Below are positions 19,077 to 19,697 of a DNA stretch of 19,697 bases, in pieces; positions within the stretch are counted from its first letter, which is position 1; each line of letters opens with the position of its first letter. A program made the position numbers and the translations under genes. Source of the stretch: JAPLXD01 sp043802865 (GTDB lineage Bacteria; Patescibacteriota; Minisyncoccia; Moranbacterales; UBA11712); contig JAZDKQ010000009.1 in assembly GCA_043802865.1 (NCBI GenBank), positions 1-19,697 of the forward strand, read 5' to 3'. The notes below the pieces were generated by a model that was not told the DNA's origin, searched no databases, and saw only the letters and a list, made by a program, of their open reading frames with translations.

Positions 19077-19697
19077 CTACAAGATTTCCTTCACAATCTT
19101 GGCGATCATCCAGGCATAGACATTGTGCCGACCGTATTTTTTGATCTCAACGGCTTCTTTTTTGCTTTGCAAAGAGAAATCAAATGTTTGTCCTTGAACG
19201 GTCGTTTTGAGATTTTCAGCGCTAGCATGCGCTTCGCTTGAAAAGCCATAGCCTACCGCTTCGGCTTTCGAGAAATTGGCAAGATTTTTCACCCGCTCGT
19301 CGTTAAAATTCAAGATCAATTTTCCATTTTTCGGCAACTTCTCCACCAGCAATTTTATTTCTTCGAAAACATCGTCCAAGTTCGATTCCGCGTCGGAATA
19401 GCTTCCCTCGATATTGGTGACAACCACCCATGAAGGACGCACCATTTCAAGCAGATACTCCATATCGCCCTTTTTCTCAACTCCCAATTCCAAAACAAGT
19501 TTCGAGGGAAATTTCCGCGAAAACAGGGCTTTCATTTTGGCTTGGATCAAAATTTTCCACCATTTCCAAAAGGAGGATTCCCCCGATTCGAGATAGAGAA
19601 TTGCGAGTGGCAAGCCTATTTCAGTGTTGTAGCTGCGCGGATTTCCCCGCACTTCTTTTTCACCATACTTTTCGCGAAGAAATTTGAGAATATATTC
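19077..19697 (-). CDS. Mur-ligase (MurF-like) protein, 5' end beyond window, C-terminal domain missing
   Basis: 207 C-terminal residues are visible; the first is in frame at the right edge (EYILKFLREKYGEKE). The central ligase domain is recognisable from NPRSYNTEIGLPLAILYLES (about 19-38), LVLELGVEKKGDMEYLL (about 68-84), WVVVTNIEGSYSDAESNLDD (about 90-109), LILNFNDERVKNLA (about 124-137) and KKYGRHNVYAWMIA (about 186-199). The GRHNVYA motif normally ends the central domain; about 130 residues of the glutamate-ligase C-terminal domain should follow, but the frame stops nine residues later. ftsQ starts 12 bases on, intact, so the domain is absent, not frameshifted. UDP-MurNAc-tripeptide ligation is the likely ancestry; whether this form is active is open. 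The Walker A part lies outside the window. Confidence 0.82.
   Translation of the reverse strand, partial: EYILKFLREKYGEKEVRGNPRSYNTEIGLPLAILYLESGESSFWKWWKILIQAKMKALFSRKFPSKLVLELGVEKKGDMEYLLEMVRPSWVVVTNIEGSYSDAESNLDDVFEEIKLLVEKLPKNGKLILNFNDERVKNLANFSKAEAVGYGFSSEAHASAENLKTTVQGQTFDFSLQSKKEAVEIKKYGRHNVYAWMIAKIVKEIL

Overview
The window looks like a chromosomal segment of a Patescibacteria (Candidate Phyla Radiation) bacterium, most likely from the Parcubacteria side. This is inferred from gene content, not from a phylogeny. The signs are compact, short-spaced genes, several proteins of a type I associate with these genomes (a 239-residue protein with an EGEIVEGVFDG core, a GtrA protein, a membrane-anchored VirD4/HerA-like ATPase beside helical proteins of unknown function), an Obg without a C-terminal extension and a Mur-ligase protein without its usual last domain. 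UGA acts as a stop (ftsQ and others), so this is not a recoded-UGA lineage.

Left part (1-2978, minus strand): a drug-efflux operon. A MarR repressor gene is followed by a MacA/HlyD-like adaptor with a coiled-coil hairpin, a second short adaptor without one, and an MFS (DHA2/EmrB-type) transporter that runs off the left edge. In front of marR is a TTGACA-16-TATTTT promoter whose predicted start region is covered by overlapping CTAAT/ATTAG palindromes, a likely autorepression operator.

Middle left (3003-8241, plus strand): a conserved CPR-type protein, a GtrA-like membrane protein, then dnaX, tRNA-Gln(UUG), obg, a small membrane protein, tsaC and a 41-residue cysteine-rich mini-protein, closed by a strong terminator. 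dnaX may be read leaderless, and its linker carries a slippery A-run followed by an out-of-frame UAG, which could give a short gamma form beside full-length tau.

Middle (8242-9613): a cluster of small genes, several with strong Shine-Dalgarno sequences unlike the rest of the window: a DUF378 membrane protein, a 33-codon remnant resembling the N-terminus of DUF763, a 118-residue protein, a 51-residue protein and a 33-residue membrane peptide. Between this cluster and the convergent unit, flanked by two terminators, is a 30-bp perfect palindrome made of two tandem TGTTACGTAACA units.

Middle right (9634-16259, minus strand): the most intriguing block. A 920-residue membrane protein with a LysM-like stretch, a 118-residue helical protein, a 164-residue helical protein, an 844-residue membrane-anchored DNA-translocase-like ATPase and a 51-residue Pro/Glu-rich peptide follow one another. 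A long imperfect inverted repeat (12865-13010) splits the block. No other conjugation or type IV secretion genes are visible, so its job is open; a CPR-specific envelope translocation or DNA-handling machine is the working idea.

Right end (16284-19697): a plus-strand GT39-like membrane glycosyltransferase converges, with only 12 bp between, on a minus-strand pair of cell-wall/division genes: a Mur-ligase (MurF-like) protein, cut by the right edge and lacking the C-terminal ligase domain, followed by ftsQ.
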